A DNA stretch of 46,724 bases from Dehalococcoidia bacterium (GCA_030372995.1 JAUCPZ010000010.1:1-46724), one strand, 5' to 3'. Positions 15,989 to 24,518 are shown, counted from the stretch's first letter. Notes: generated by a model from the sequence alone, not told the origin. Translations and numbers: made by a program.

Positions 15989-17212
15989 CTAGGTGGCATC
16001 ATTGTGGACCGCAGGGCCCCGGGGGCCGGTCTCCGCGATCAGCAGGCCGGACGCAAACAGCAGTAGCGGAAAGAAGCAGGTCACCAGGAGGGCCTTTTCC
16101 AGGCCAATGGCGCCCGCCACGTAGCCGGCCAGAAGCGGCCCCAGGCCCGAGCCCGCTGTCACGACGGTGACTACGAGAGCAGTCGCCAGCACCACGCCCT
16201 GTGGCTTGATTCCCGGCAATTCGTAGGGGATGGTCATGGTAACCGGATAGTACAACTCCACCAGACCCCAGACGAACCAGAGGGAAGCCAGCACCGGAAA
16301 CGAGCGCGAAAACAGCACCCCCATGGTAACCAGAGGCAGCATCAAGCCGGACACCATAAGCAGCGGCTTGCGTCGGCCGAGCCGCATGGTCAGCCAGCCT
16401 CCGAGGATCGAGCCGACGGTGAACCCGTAGTATGACAGGCCCTCGCAGAAGCTGGCCTCCTGAAGGGAGACGAAGCCCTTTGCCGTCGCGTAAGTCGGCC
16501 AGAGAGTCTCCATGGCGCCGAAGCAGAGCATGTCGCCTGTAACGCCGATGCCCACCAGCCAGAGCGTCTTGTTGCCGAGGATGGCTTTGAGGGCCCCCGG
16601 CTCCTGAGGCTGCTCCTTCACCCCGGACGCGGGGTTCTCCCGGCCCAGTATCATCCAGATCGCCATCAGCACCGCCGTGATTGCACCGAAAACATAGAAG
16701 GTGTTCCTCCAGCCGTCGAGCGCCGCCATGATGTCGCCCATGAAGAAGACAACCGTCCCGCCCGCCAAACCCATGCCTACGGTCAGCACGCCATTCACCA
16801 AAGGCACTTTCTCTCTGGGGAACCACTGCTGTATGAGGATGGGCCGAGCCGCGAACCGGGCCAGCCCGATGGCCATGTAGGCTATGCGGCAGACCAGCAA
16901 TACCCAGTAGTTCGGGGCGAGACCCTGGATCAGAAGCAGTGGCGCCTCGCCTAGGCAGGATATGGTGACCAGTGCCTTTGGGCTGTAACGGGAAAGGCGG
17001 AAGGCTACCGGGATGGAGAGCAGGGCGCTCACTTCCCAGTTGACGGCACCGAGCCAGCTCGACTGGCCTAGCGTCATGTTCAGGTCATCGGATATCAGCG
17101 GCAGCATCAGGCCGAGGGAGAAGGTGATACCCATAATGATGGCGTCGATAGCCAGGAAGGCCCCGACCACCACCCAGCCGTAATTGGGAGTCGTTCCTTT
17201 GGATAGCCCCAT
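15989..17212 (-). CDS. Major facilitator superfamily transporter (1)
   Basis: A 407-residue, twelve-helix transporter. The N-terminal motif YGWVVVGAFLAIDAIIMGITFSLGLMLPLI and the matching second-half GFTVGSILGGWLTMRLGRRKPLL are typical of MFS carriers; the latter is the loop 2/3-type G-x-L-x-x-R-x-G-R-R/K motif. A central cytoplasmic loop (~190-210) separates the halves. The substrate is unknown. It resembles the second MFS protein at 22348 in its opening (YGWVVV) but they are not close copies. It is divergent from two MarR regulators, and regulation by one of them is likely. Confidence 0.85.
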   Translation of the reverse strand: MGLSKGTTPNYGWVVVGAFLAIDAIIMGITFSLGLMLPLISDDLNMTLGQSSWLGAVNWEVSALLSIPVAFRLSRYSPKALVTISCLGEAPLLLIQGLAPNYWVLLVCRIAYMAIGLARFAARPILIQQWFPREKVPLVNGVLTVGMGLAGGTVVFFMGDIMAALDGWRNTFYVFGAITAVLMAIWMILGRENPASGVKEQPQEPGALKAILGNKTLWLVGIGVTGDMLCFGAMETLWPTYATAKGFVSLQEASFCEGLSYYGFTVGSILGGWLTMRLGRRKPLLMVSGLMLPLVTMGVLFSRSFPVLASLWFVWGLVELYYPVTMTIPYELPGIKPQGVVLATALVVTVVTAGSGLGPLLAGYVAGAIGLEKALLVTCFFPLLLFASGLLIAETGPRGPAVHNDAT

Positions 17213-17266
17213 TGCCGCTGGCCCCCTGCAGGGAATTGCGCATCACAGATGGCAAGATTGGCCAGT

Positions 17267-17296
17267 ATGGTATTGCGGCGTGATCGAAGCTGTCAA
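17267..17296 (-). promoter_or_regulatory. Promoter of MFS transporter (1)
   Basis: Minus strand: TTGACA (17296-17291), 18-base spacer, TACCAT (17272-17267). It lies 55 bases before the start codon in the 370-base divergent region shared with the MarR gene. Confidence 0.5.
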
Positions 17297-17360
17297 TCGG
17301 TAATCTGCACGGGCGACAAACTTGCTCCGCCGAATGGCTGAGGCTGGTGGGTGCTCTTGC

Positions 17361-17389
17361 TTGACATGTGTCCTTGCTGGGTCTAGAAT
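17361..17389 (+). promoter_or_regulatory. Promoter of the first MarR gene
   Basis: TTGACA (17361-17366), 17-base spacer, TAGAAT (17384-17389). This is a near-consensus sigma70 promoter. The leader to the ATG at 17583 is about 187 bases. Confidence 0.75.
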
Positions 17390-17407
17390 CTCGGCGCTCG
17401 GTCAGTA

Positions 17408-17421
17408 TCACGTTTTCGTGA
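17408..17421. promoter_or_regulatory. Palindrome TCACG-TTTT-CGTGA, candidate MarR operator
   Basis: A perfect 5-bp inverted repeat with a 4-base centre, about 12 bases after the predicted transcription start of the MarR gene. The position fits an autoregulatory repressor site. It could also be a small RNA hairpin. Confidence 0.4.
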
Positions 17422-17582
17422 CATCAGAGAGCCGTCTGCTTCGGCGGGAACCCGGACACTGCCGGTGGGCCAAGAGCCGGCTCTCTCAAGATTGGCGGCG
17501 GTCTGCCCGACCGCGGTATCATGGTACAGACCGTCGGCAGAGGGGACGTCTGCCGCAACTGCTCTGGCAAAGGGAGATAGCC

Positions 17583-18053
17583 ATGGAGTTGAATGAGAAC
17601 GAGTTGGCTTGGTGGGAGATGTCCGTGACCTCCCTCATATTGCAGAGGGCCTGGCAAATGGAGCTCGGACAGATCGGTCTGACTGTCCCACAAACCTTGG
17701 TTCTGATTGCGGTGGCCGATTCCCCGGAACCGATTACGCCGATGAAGCTCTCGAGGATACTCCACCGGGAGCCGCATACCATCTCCGCACTGTTGACCCG
17801 CATGGAGGCCCAGGGCTTGGTGAAGAAAGAGCGCAACCTGGAGAGAGGCAACTGGGTCAGGGTGACATTGACTAAGAAGGGGAAGGAAGCCTATCAGCGT
17901 CAACTCAAGGCCAAGAAGGTCAGGAATGTCACGGAATGCCTCTCCAGGCAAGAGCTTGAAGAATTGAACAAGATGAACCGGAAACTCCGTGCTAGAGGCG
18001 TTCAACTGCTGCGCGAGATGTTGCCCAGTCCCTATGGCGATCCACTATGGTGA
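17583..18053 (+). CDS. MarR-family transcriptional regulator, tandem paralogue 1
   Basis: A 156-residue winged-helix regulator. Core: LGQIGLTVPQTLVLIAVADS, then the recognition region TPMKLSRILHREPHTISALLTRMEAQGLVKKERNLERGNWVRVTLTKKG (wing). MarR proteins are dimeric repressors, often released by phenolics or other small molecules, and often control neighbouring transporters. The start at 17583 is the first Met with family-like sequence; AAAGGGAGA precedes it. Its paralogue lies at 18233, and a 65-bp block (17829-17893) is identical between the two. Confidence 0.9.
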   Translation: MELNENELAWWEMSVTSLILQRAWQMELGQIGLTVPQTLVLIAVADSPEPITPMKLSRILHREPHTISALLTRMEAQGLVKKERNLERGNWVRVTLTKKGKEAYQRQLKAKKVRNVTECLSRQELEELNKMNRKLRARGVQLLREMLPSPYGDPLW

Positions 18054-18232
18054 CCTCCGTACATCAGCTGTCATAAGCCCGCAAGCGGGTGACCATTCTG
18101 GGGACTGCACCACTGGCGATGTCGGCACTCTCGCCCGTCCCGCAGGGTGGCACGCATGCAGAACCTGGCGTCACTGGAGCAACCTCGAGACGGTCGTGAG
18201 GAATATGTCAGTCTGCGGAGAGGAGCGCATCC

Positions 18233-18703
18233 ATGGATTTGAATGAGAACGAGATGGCGTGGGCGGAGATGGCGGTCACATCCACGATCCTGAGGAGAGC
18301 CTGGGAGATGGAACTGGGGCAAGTCGGCGTTACGGTGCCGCAGGCACTGGTCCTCACCTTTGTGGCTACTTCTGCGGAGCCAGTCACGCCCATGAAGTTG
18401 TCGAGACTGATGCACCGGGAGCCGCACACCATCTCCGCTTTGCTGACCCGTATGCAGGCGCAGGGCCTGATCAAGAAGGAGCGCAACCTGGAGAGAGGCA
18501 ACTGGGTCAGGGTGACATTGACTAAGAAGGGGAAGGAAGCCTACGAGCGCCAACTCGGGGCTAGGAGAGTCAGGAACATCACTGAATGCCTCTCTAAGCA
18601 GGAGCTAGAAAGCCTGAACAGGATGAACAGGAAACTGCGCGCCAAGGGTATCGAGTTGCTGCGAGATCTCCTGCCCAGCCCCTTTGGTGATCCCCTCTGG
18701 TGA
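18233..18703 (+). CDS. MarR-family transcriptional regulator, tandem paralogue 2
   Basis: 156 residues, exactly as long as the first paralogue and alignable end to end without gaps (MDLNENEMAWAEMAVTSTIL versus MELNENELAWWEMSVTSLIL; both end GDPLW). Most differences lie in the N-terminal dimer helices and in the last third. Positions 18479-18543, encoding the wing, match 17829-17893 base for base. The ribosome site is GGAGAGGAG. The 179-base gap between the two genes has a small CCCGC-aa-GCGGG stem and no clear promoter, so the pair may be one transcript. Confidence 0.9.
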   Translation: MDLNENEMAWAEMAVTSTILRRAWEMELGQVGVTVPQALVLTFVATSAEPVTPMKLSRLMHREPHTISALLTRMQAQGLIKKERNLERGNWVRVTLTKKGKEAYERQLGARRVRNITECLSKQELESLNRMNRKLRAKGIELLRDLLPSPFGDPLW

Positions 18704-18793
18704 AGAACATCAACCCCGCCATTCTGACCGGCTTGCTTGGCCTCATATCGTCCGCGGCATGCCGCCTGCGCCGTGCGTGACCTGAGAAAATGT

Positions 18794-18839
18794 CGAAGGC
18801 GGGGCCGGCGTTCTCACACAATTGCCCGCCCCGCCTTCG
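18794..18839 (-). terminator. Strong stem-loop, terminator of the lipoprotein gene
   Basis: CGAAGGCGGGGC (18794-18805) pairs perfectly with GCCCCGCCTTCG (18828-18839), a 12-bp stem with a 22-base loop. On the minus strand it is followed by ACATTTTCTC. It sits between the convergent second MarR gene and the lipoprotein gene and could serve both. Confidence 0.65.
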
Positions 18840-18867
18840 CGTCCCTTGCTAGGACGCGGGCCACGGT

Positions 18868-19866
18868 CTACTTCAGTTTCAGATCCGTCAGGGTGTACTC
18901 GAAGTAGCCGCTGCTGCCTTCACCACTGGAGGCAACCTTCAGGTAGATTGGCACAGGGAGACCACTGGAGAAGGTTCCCTTGTAACTTCCTGAGCTGCCC
19001 TCATAAGCGCAACTGGTATCCACTGTCCAGGCGGAGAAGGTGTAGGCTCCAATGGTCTTGTTTCCCTTCGTGCACGAGTAGTTACAGCCACCGTAACTCC
19101 ATGACCCCACCTGCAGCTGCTGCTGTCCACCCTCCGCGAAGCCCTTGAACCAGTACCAGCCCCACCCGTAAAGCCCGTAGAAGGCCCAGTCATCGTAGCC
19201 GTGGAAGTCACCTTCGACCACCGGGCTATACAGTACGGTGGTGCCTGCAGGAGGGTTGTTCATCTCGGCCTGCATAGCATCGGTCAGGTAGTAGCTCCAT
19301 TCGCCCTGCTGGCCATCGGAGTCGACATAGGTCGCCTTGGGATAGATCCAAAAGAACTGCGCTGTCGTCTCCAATTCGCCGGTCGGTATCCAGAGAATGA
19401 CGTCTGCCCACACGGGATGTATCTCGCCGGTCTCGTCCGTCACCACCGTGACTCGGTGTTTCACCTTGTAGCACTCTAGAGTAGTGCTGACGTTCTCGGT
19501 CGACGAACTGTATGTTGGAGATGTGACGATCACCATCTTCTGGGTTTTGATCTGCGTCATTTCCTTGCCCAGATATGTCCCCTCGATCCTGAACTTCCGC
19601 AGCTTCCCGTCCTCACTGTAGGCGGATTCAATAGTGAAGGTGTCGATCTTGCCGCTGCCGCCCGAGCTGGGCTCGATCGTCTCATCGAAGACCCAGGCTG
19701 CCCACTGGGCGGTGTCGGTGCCGTTTCCTCCATCCCCGCCATCGACCGGGACCATGCCGTTGCCGTTTCCCTCACCGTCCTTGTCTGTGGGTGTGGAGCC
19801 GCCGCCACAGCCGGCCAGCGTAACGATCAGCAGAACGGCGACCATGAGAAACACGATCTTCTTCAT
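18868..19866 (-). CDS. Secreted lipoprotein of unknown function
   Basis: A 332-residue lipoprotein. The signal peptide MKKIVFLMVAVLLIVTLAGC ends in the lipobox LAGC (Cys20), followed by a flexible Gly/Asp/Asn-rich linker to ~50. The rest is a Trp/Tyr-rich, beta-strand-rich extracellular domain (for example GYDDWAFYGLYGWGWYWFKG around 225-245) with several cysteines near the end (NYSCT, TSCAYEGSSG) that may form disulfides. No family is recognised. A GGAGG ribosome site sits seven bases upstream of the start. It is probably anchored to the outer face of the membrane. Confidence 0.8.
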   Translation of the reverse strand: MKKIVFLMVAVLLIVTLAGCGGGSTPTDKDGEGNGNGMVPVDGGDGGNGTDTAQWAAWVFDETIEPSSGGSGKIDTFTIESAYSEDGKLRKFRIEGTYLGKEMTQIKTQKMVIVTSPTYSSSTENVSTTLECYKVKHRVTVVTDETGEIHPVWADVILWIPTGELETTAQFFWIYPKATYVDSDGQQGEWSYYLTDAMQAEMNNPPAGTTVLYSPVVEGDFHGYDDWAFYGLYGWGWYWFKGFAEGGQQQLQVGSWSYGGCNYSCTKGNKTIGAYTFSAWTVDTSCAYEGSSGSYKGTFSSGLPVPIYLKVASSGEGSSGYFEYTLTDLKLK

Positions 19867-19949
19867 GACTTACCTCCGGATGATATTCCAGCCGTCTGGT
19901 CTTGTGGTTGTTGCCTTGTCATGGCGCCTCTTCTCGGGTGCCATGGCTC

Positions 19950-19980
19950 ATGTTACATCACCGGGCAAGGCGACTGTCAA
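19950..19980 (-). promoter_or_regulatory. Probable promoter of the lipoprotein gene
   Basis: Minus strand TTGACA (19980-19975) with TAACAT (19955-19950) at a 19-base spacing; TGTAAC gives 17. The leader is about 75 bases. Confidence 0.45.
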
Positions 19981-20119
19981 GAGCGACGGTTCAGCCGGAA
20001 ACCGTGCAGAGTGGCGTATGGTCTGAGGAGGCATCCAGGATGACGCAAGTATTGCCGCGCCAGACTATGATCGTCTCGGCAATGCCAGGCGCCGCGCTCA
20101 TCAAACGGGAAGCGCTGCT

Positions 20120-20338
20120 TCACTGGTTCAACATGTAGATGACGCCGCTCACAATGGCCCAGATGCACACGCCGAGAAGCGCCACCAACGCCGCAATCGG
20201 TACCACGACCGCGGCACCGACAACACCGTAGCGCACGGTTCCCCTGATGCCGGCGGCCAGCCGATCGCGCGAGGCCGCAATAGTGGCGACCGTCAACAAG
20301 GCGAAGATCCCAGCCATCACGTACAGAGCGATCAACAT
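20120..20338 (-). CDS. Small two-helix membrane protein
   Basis: 72 residues with two predicted membrane helices (LIALYVMAGIFALLTVATIAA and GVVGAAVVVPIAALVALLGVCIWAIV) joined by a short basic loop (SRDRLAAGIRGTVRYG). GGGGGTG lies upstream of the start. No family is recognised. The coding potential looks genuine from the clean hydrophobic pattern, but the gene is small and alone. Confidence 0.5.
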   Translation of the reverse strand: MLIALYVMAGIFALLTVATIAASRDRLAAGIRGTVRYGVVGAAVVVPIAALVALLGVCIWAIVSGVIYMLNQ

Positions 20339-20361
20339 ATCACACCCCCATCAAACACACT

Positions 20362-20410
20362 GGCAGCTTCCGGCTGCCGGCCCCGGGTCAACTGCCCCCT
20401 CAGCCCGGGG
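20362..20410. other. Two adjacent stem-loops in the 20339-20633 intergenic region
   Basis: GGCAGC-ttccg-GCTGCC (20362-20378) and CCCCGGG...CCCGGGG (20381-20410). They lie upstream of the small membrane protein gene and downstream of nothing on the plus strand. Purpose unknown. The rest of this gap holds the promoter at 20537 and no gene. Confidence 0.45.
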
Positions 20411-20536
20411 AAATCCCATTCACCTCTGCTCCCAGATTCGCCGGTGTTCTGACCGGTATCATGTGAAACAGGCTACGCCGAATGCTAGCACAATAGACGT
20501 ACATCTTCAAGCATTTCTTGGGGCTGCAACGCGGCC

Positions 20537-20566
20537 TTGACACTGGGAGGAAGGCCTCTATATCAT
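20537..20566 (+). promoter_or_regulatory. Promoter of the epimerase-like gene
   Basis: TTGACA (20537-20542), 18-base spacer, TATCAT (20561-20566). The start codon is at 20634. Confidence 0.6.
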
Positions 20567-20633
20567 TCCTAACGCTGCCGTGGCGGAACAGGGTAGCCAG
20601 TTGGACGTCCACGGCCGGCGATTGGGGGGAATC

Positions 20634-21647
20634 ATGAAGACGCTGGTGACCGGAAGCACCGGGTGCGTTGGCACCGGTCTAGTTGAACGTCTATTGGCTA
20701 AGGGCTACGAGGTGCGCGCCCTGGCCCGTAAGACATCTGACCTCAGCTACCTGAAGACCACCAAAGCCGAGATCGTCTTTGGGGATGTGACGCAGTACGA
20801 GACCCTGGTGCCTGCGGTGCAGGGCATCGACATTGTCTTTCACTGTGCGGCCAAGGTGACCCCCGGCTGGGGGCCGTGGTCCGAGTTTGAAGCGGTTACC
20901 GTCGAAGGCACTAAGAACATGCTGAAGGCCAGCGCCGAAGCTGGCGTTAAGCGTTTCGTCCAATTCAGCTCGGTCACCGTATATGGCGATGCTGCTCAGA
21001 AGAAGGACGGCCTCGTCGATGAGAACACACCTTGCGAGGCCAAGAAGACACCAGCGTCGTACTATGACTACGCCAAGAGACTGGCCGATGAGGCTTGCTG
21101 GGAGTACCACAAGCAGGGCAAGATCAAAGTGTCCATGATCCGTATCGGGATTGCTTACGGACCACGCGACCGGCTGACCGCCGACCGGACCTATATCCAG
21201 ACTCTGATCCCCATAGTCGCCTGGCCGGGCAAAGCCAACCCGCGCTTCGCAGTGGTCCACACCAGAGACATCGCGGAATTGGCCATATTGGCTGCCACCA
21301 GTGATAAAGCCATTGGCCAGGTCTATCATGCCGCCGGGCCCGAAGTGGTTAGGATGAAGGATGTCACCAGGGCCATGATGAAGGCTCAGGGCGGCCCTAA
21401 GGTTCTCATCACGATACCTTTCACGCTGGGCTATGTAGGCGCAGTCCTCATAGAGGGTTTCGCCAGACTGGTGCGGACGAAGAGCACGCCGTTCCTCAAC
21501 CGGAATATTATGCTGCAGCTTACCAAGGAGGGTGCTCTCGACGGCACGAAGGCCAGGACTGAACTGGGATGGGTGCCCCAGATCTCACTGGAAGAGGGCT
21601 GCCGGCAGTACGTGCAGTGGCGCCGCAACAGGAAGAAGAGCCCATAG
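20634..21647 (+). CDS. NAD(P)-dependent epimerase/dehydratase (extended SDR, 3-beta-HSD-like)
   Basis: A 337-residue extended short-chain dehydrogenase. The Rossmann motif TGSTGCVGTGLVERLL (GxxGxxG) is at residues ~5-20, the acidic strand end FGDVT follows, FHCAAKVTPGWG is in the next block, and the catalytic YYDYAKR (YxxxK) is near 160. The late hydrophobic stretch (VLITIPFTLGYVGAVLIEGFARLV) is like that of 3-beta-hydroxysteroid dehydrogenase/isomerase and sterol-like SDRs and may touch the membrane. The substrate is unknown, possibly a sugar nucleotide or isoprenoid. The ribosome site TTGGGGGGAA precedes the ATG; the in-frame start at 20580 has none. Confidence 0.85.
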   Translation: MKTLVTGSTGCVGTGLVERLLAKGYEVRALARKTSDLSYLKTTKAEIVFGDVTQYETLVPAVQGIDIVFHCAAKVTPGWGPWSEFEAVTVEGTKNMLKASAEAGVKRFVQFSSVTVYGDAAQKKDGLVDENTPCEAKKTPASYYDYAKRLADEACWEYHKQGKIKVSMIRIGIAYGPRDRLTADRTYIQTLIPIVAWPGKANPRFAVVHTRDIAELAILAATSDKAIGQVYHAAGPEVVRMKDVTRAMMKAQGGPKVLITIPFTLGYVGAVLIEGFARLVRTKSTPFLNRNIMLQLTKEGALDGTKARTELGWVPQISLEEGCRQYVQWRRNRKKSP

Positions 21648-21662
21648 GCCAACCGCTGTCCG

Positions 21663-22250
21663 CTATCTCTTCACTACCACCAAAGTGCTGGCCATCATGT
21701 CGTGAAGACCCTGCTTCTTCTGCGTGAAGGCGATCATGAAGTACCCGATGAACAGTATGATCTGCGAGATGATCTTGCCGAGATTCCGGCCCAGCGCTCG
21801 GCCAAATGAAATGCGCCTGCCTTCGTAGTCGGTGACCACTATTCCCAGCACCATCTTCCCAAGAGTCGCCTGTTTGGAAGAACTCTCCATGATGGCGAAG
21901 TAAAGCAGCTGCACAAAGAACATCACCACGCCGAGAATCCAGAACATTGCCATCAAGGGCCCGAGATCTACGGTATCCGGATTCGCCTCGAGGTCTTCCA
22001 TGAACTTGTCGAGGTTAATCACCCCCGCACTCGTGAGAATCACCTGAAGCACCGACTGAACCGCCCCCATGATCAGGCCATCGATTATGGCCGCTGCGAG
22101 CCGCCGCCAGAAGCCGGCGTACTGGACCGCCCCCGCAGCCGCCACCGTGCCCGCAGCTGGTGTGGCGCCAACCTTCGGAAGGGCCGCTCCGCACCTGTCG
22201 CAAAAGGCCGCCTGGTCATCATTCTGTGCTCCACATTTCTGACAGTACAT
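21663..22250 (-). CDS. RDD-family membrane protein with N-terminal zinc ribbon
   Basis: A 195-residue protein. A short zinc-ribbon (CQKCGAQNDDQAAFCDRCGAALPK, four Cys in two CxxC pairs) is followed by an Ala/Gly linker, then an RDD domain with three or four membrane helices. RDD hallmarks: YAGFWRRLAAAIIDGLI (Arg and Asp of helix 1) and KQATLGKMVLGIVVTDYEGRRISFGRALGRNLGK. RDD proteins are of uncertain role, sometimes transport. AAGGAGGGA precedes the start. Convergent with the epimerase gene (15-bp gap). Confidence 0.9.
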   Translation of the reverse strand: MYCQKCGAQNDDQAAFCDRCGAALPKVGATPAAGTVAAAGAVQYAGFWRRLAAAIIDGLIMGAVQSVLQVILTSAGVINLDKFMEDLEANPDTVDLGPLMAMFWILGVVMFFVQLLYFAIMESSSKQATLGKMVLGIVVTDYEGRRISFGRALGRNLGKIISQIILFIGYFMIAFTQKKQGLHDMMASTLVVVKR

Positions 22251-22347
22251 GTCATTCCCTCCTTATGCTGCAGTCTGGCGGTTCAACGGGATTGTATCAT
22301 CCCTGACTTGCCTGTGCACTATGAGGAAGCGGACTATATCCACATGA

Positions 22348-23568
22348 TCAGCGATCAGTCGGCCGCTGGCCCGGCGTGAGCCGCCCTCTCAGCATGAAAG
22401 CTACTATCCCGGTGGCCGCCAGCATGGCCATGAGAATGTAGAAGCCGGTGGCGTAGCCGCCCGTGTGGTCATAGATGAATCCCATTACGTAAGGGGCGGT
22501 GGCCCCCACCAGCTGTCCGATGGCCGTGCTGATGCCGACGAGCTGTCCCAGGGAAGAGAGCCCGAACGTCTGCCCCAGGATGCCGATCTGGGCGGGGACC
22601 CTGATGCCATGGCAAGTGCCGTAGATGAGGACGAACGCATAGAGCATCCAGACTGCATCCAGGAAAAGGAGCCACGTTATTGAGAGGGCCATGCCGAGCA
22701 CGGCCAGGGCTAGGGTGCGGCGCCAGCCGATGGCATCGGAAACGAAGCCCGAGATGAGCCGGCCCGGGATGGAGAACGCACCTGTCAGACCCACGGCGAT
22801 GGCGGCGGATGTGTCGGATATCCCAACATCGGTGGCATGGGGCACCAGGTGCACGTTGACTGCCTGGAACGAGAAGATGGCCACCGTGATAATGAAGGTG
22901 ACAGTGATGAACGCGCCGATCATGGCCCGCGTCGGCGCTCCACCCCGTGCCGGGAAGGAACTGGAGTCGCTGGCACCGGCTTGGGGAGCACGTCTGACGA
23001 GCAGGGCAGCGGCGAGGACTATGATGGCCATGATGATGCCGACGTATAGGAAGGCATCCCTCCACCCGTAGGCGCCGATAAAGTGGTTGATCAGCGGGGC
23101 GAAGATGATGGCCCCCGCCCCGACGCCGGTGGTGGTAACGGCCAGTGCCACGCTGGCCCTCTTGTGACCATTGAACCACCTTACTACCGTGCTGGTGGAC
23201 ACAGACCACATGGGCCCGGCGCCCAGCCCGGCGATGAAAAGGAAGAGGCGAAGCTCGTTGACACTGTCCGTCTGGCTACAGAGCGCGATGGCTGTTCCGG
23301 ATATGACCGCCGTCGCTAGGAGGATAGGCCGTGGGCTGATCCGGTCGCCCAGCCGGCCGCCGACTACCAGGGATATGGCGTGTCCAATGAGGAAGCAGGT
23401 GTAGGCCGAGGACGTGACGGCGCGGCTCCAGCCGAATTCGGACTCCAGTGGCTTGAAGAAAACGCCGAAGCACCAGAAGGTCTCGCCCAGGGTCAAGGTC
23501 GCCAGAAAGCAGGCAGCGACCACCACCCAGCCGTAGAACAGACGCGGCCTCTCTTGGTCAGGGCTCAA
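22348..23568 (-). CDS. Major facilitator superfamily transporter (2)
   Basis: A 406-residue, twelve-helix MFS carrier. N-terminus RLFYGWVVVAACFLATLTLGETFWCFGVFFKPLESEFGWSR is typical of the oxalate/formate and monocarboxylate (OFA/MCT) branch. GGRLGDRISPRPIL is the loop 2/3 motif. A hydrophilic loop (~190-215) divides the halves. The substrate is probably a small carboxylate, which is inference. It lies 24 bp after the SDR gene and so belongs to the same operon. Confidence 0.85.
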   Translation of the reverse strand: MSPDQERPRLFYGWVVVAACFLATLTLGETFWCFGVFFKPLESEFGWSRAVTSSAYTCFLIGHAISLVVGGRLGDRISPRPILLATAVISGTAIALCSQTDSVNELRLFLFIAGLGAGPMWSVSTSTVVRWFNGHKRASVALAVTTTGVGAGAIIFAPLINHFIGAYGWRDAFLYVGIIMAIIVLAAALLVRRAPQAGASDSSSFPARGGAPTRAMIGAFITVTFIITVAIFSFQAVNVHLVPHATDVGISDTSAAIAVGLTGAFSIPGRLISGFVSDAIGWRRTLALAVLGMALSITWLLFLDAVWMLYAFVLIYGTCHGIRVPAQIGILGQTFGLSSLGQLVGISTAIGQLVGATAPYVMGFIYDHTGGYATGFYILMAMLAATGIVAFMLRGRLTPGQRPTDR

Positions 23569-23592
23569 GGAAGACGTCCTTCAAACGAACGG

Positions 23593-24327
23593 TCAGAGCC
23601 TCCCGCTGTTTACGCTCAATGACTGTCCGGTGATCATTGCGGCCCGGTCAGATGCCAGGAAGGCTATGGCCTCAGCTACCTCCTTCGGCTCGGGGAACCG
23701 GCCCAGCGGGTAGTTGTGGGCAAAGCCGCCGGCCATGCCTTCCTGACCGGGAGTGCTGACGAGCGCTGCGTTCACCACATTTATCCGCACGCCCGAGGAA
23801 CCCACCTCCTTGGCCAGACAGGTGGCGAACGTCATGATGGCCGCCTTGGAAGCAGCGTACATGCTTTCCCCGGGCGGGGCCATCCTGGCCGAATCCGATC
23901 CCATGCAGACGATGCTCCCACTCCTTTGCGCCAGCATTGGCTTGAGCACGGCCTTGATGGCATTGAGCGTACCCCAAAAAGTGACATCGACCACACGGTG
24001 ATGATCGTCCATGCTGGTGTGAGCGAAACTGCCATAGCCCATGTACGCCGGTATAGTGACCAGGATATCCACGCGGCTGAACTCAGCCAGCGCCTTGCTG
24101 ACCATCGCCTGACATTCGTTGAAGCTGGTAACATCCGCATATGTGGCGATGGCCTTTGAACCCTGCGAATTCAACTGCTTGGCTACCCTGTCGGCCCACG
24201 GCCGGTCGATATCGTTGGCGACCACAATGGCTCCCTCACTGGCCAGCTCGTAGGAGACGCTGGTGCCGATGCCTCCACCACCCGCCCCAGTGACTATGGC
24301 CACCTTCCCCTTGAGGTTCAGATCCAT
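23593..24327 (-). CDS. Short-chain dehydrogenase/reductase
   Basis: A 244-residue classical SDR. Cofactor motif GKVAIVTGAGGGGIGTSVSYEL at residues ~6-27 (TGxxxGxG), ADVTS, catalytic Ser in CMGSDSARM, and YAASKAAIMTFATCLAKE (Y~157, K~161). The usual NNAG motif is replaced by TIPAYMG. The C-terminal DRAAMITGQSLSVNSGRL matches the fold. The substrate is unknown. GGAGGGC before the start is a good ribosome site. It is the first gene of the SDR-MFS operon, which has an operator-bearing promoter. Confidence 0.9.
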   Translation of the reverse strand: MDLNLKGKVAIVTGAGGGGIGTSVSYELASEGAIVVANDIDRPWADRVAKQLNSQGSKAIATYADVTSFNECQAMVSKALAEFSRVDILVTIPAYMGYGSFAHTSMDDHHRVVDVTFWGTLNAIKAVLKPMLAQRSGSIVCMGSDSARMAPPGESMYAASKAAIMTFATCLAKEVGSSGVRINVVNAALVSTPGQEGMAGGFAHNYPLGRFPEPKEVAEAIAFLASDRAAMITGQSLSVNSGRL

Positions 24328-24364
24328 GATGCCCTCCTGCTTCCGTTCTTGATGTTTTGCCGCT

Positions 24365-24417
24365 GGCGTACGCCGTCCCCGTTCTTATAGGATAGGCGTT
24401 CGCCTAAGGGCTGACAA
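24365..24417 (-). promoter_or_regulatory. SDR-MFS promoter with palindromic operator
   Basis: Minus strand: TTGTCA (24417-24412), 17-base spacer, TATCCT (24394-24389). The spacer contains TAGGCG-tt-CGCCTA (24393-24406), a perfect 6-bp inverted repeat. A second palindrome GGCGTACGCC (24365-24374) lies about 15 bases after the -10. Placement between -35 and -10 suits a repressor. No cognate regulator gene is adjacent. Confidence 0.55.
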
Positions 24418-24518
24418 ACATGGGCCCACTTGTCAAGGGTCGGATCATTGGGGCCGTCAATCGCTTGCAGACTGGGGACGCCATTGGCCAGGTAGGGTCA
24501 ACGACCTGCCCGCCGTTA

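Noticed and set aside
20362..20410. Riboswitch or small RNA in the 20.3-20.6 kb gap
   Set aside because: Two simple hairpins only; no conserved motif of a known riboswitch class can be recognised.
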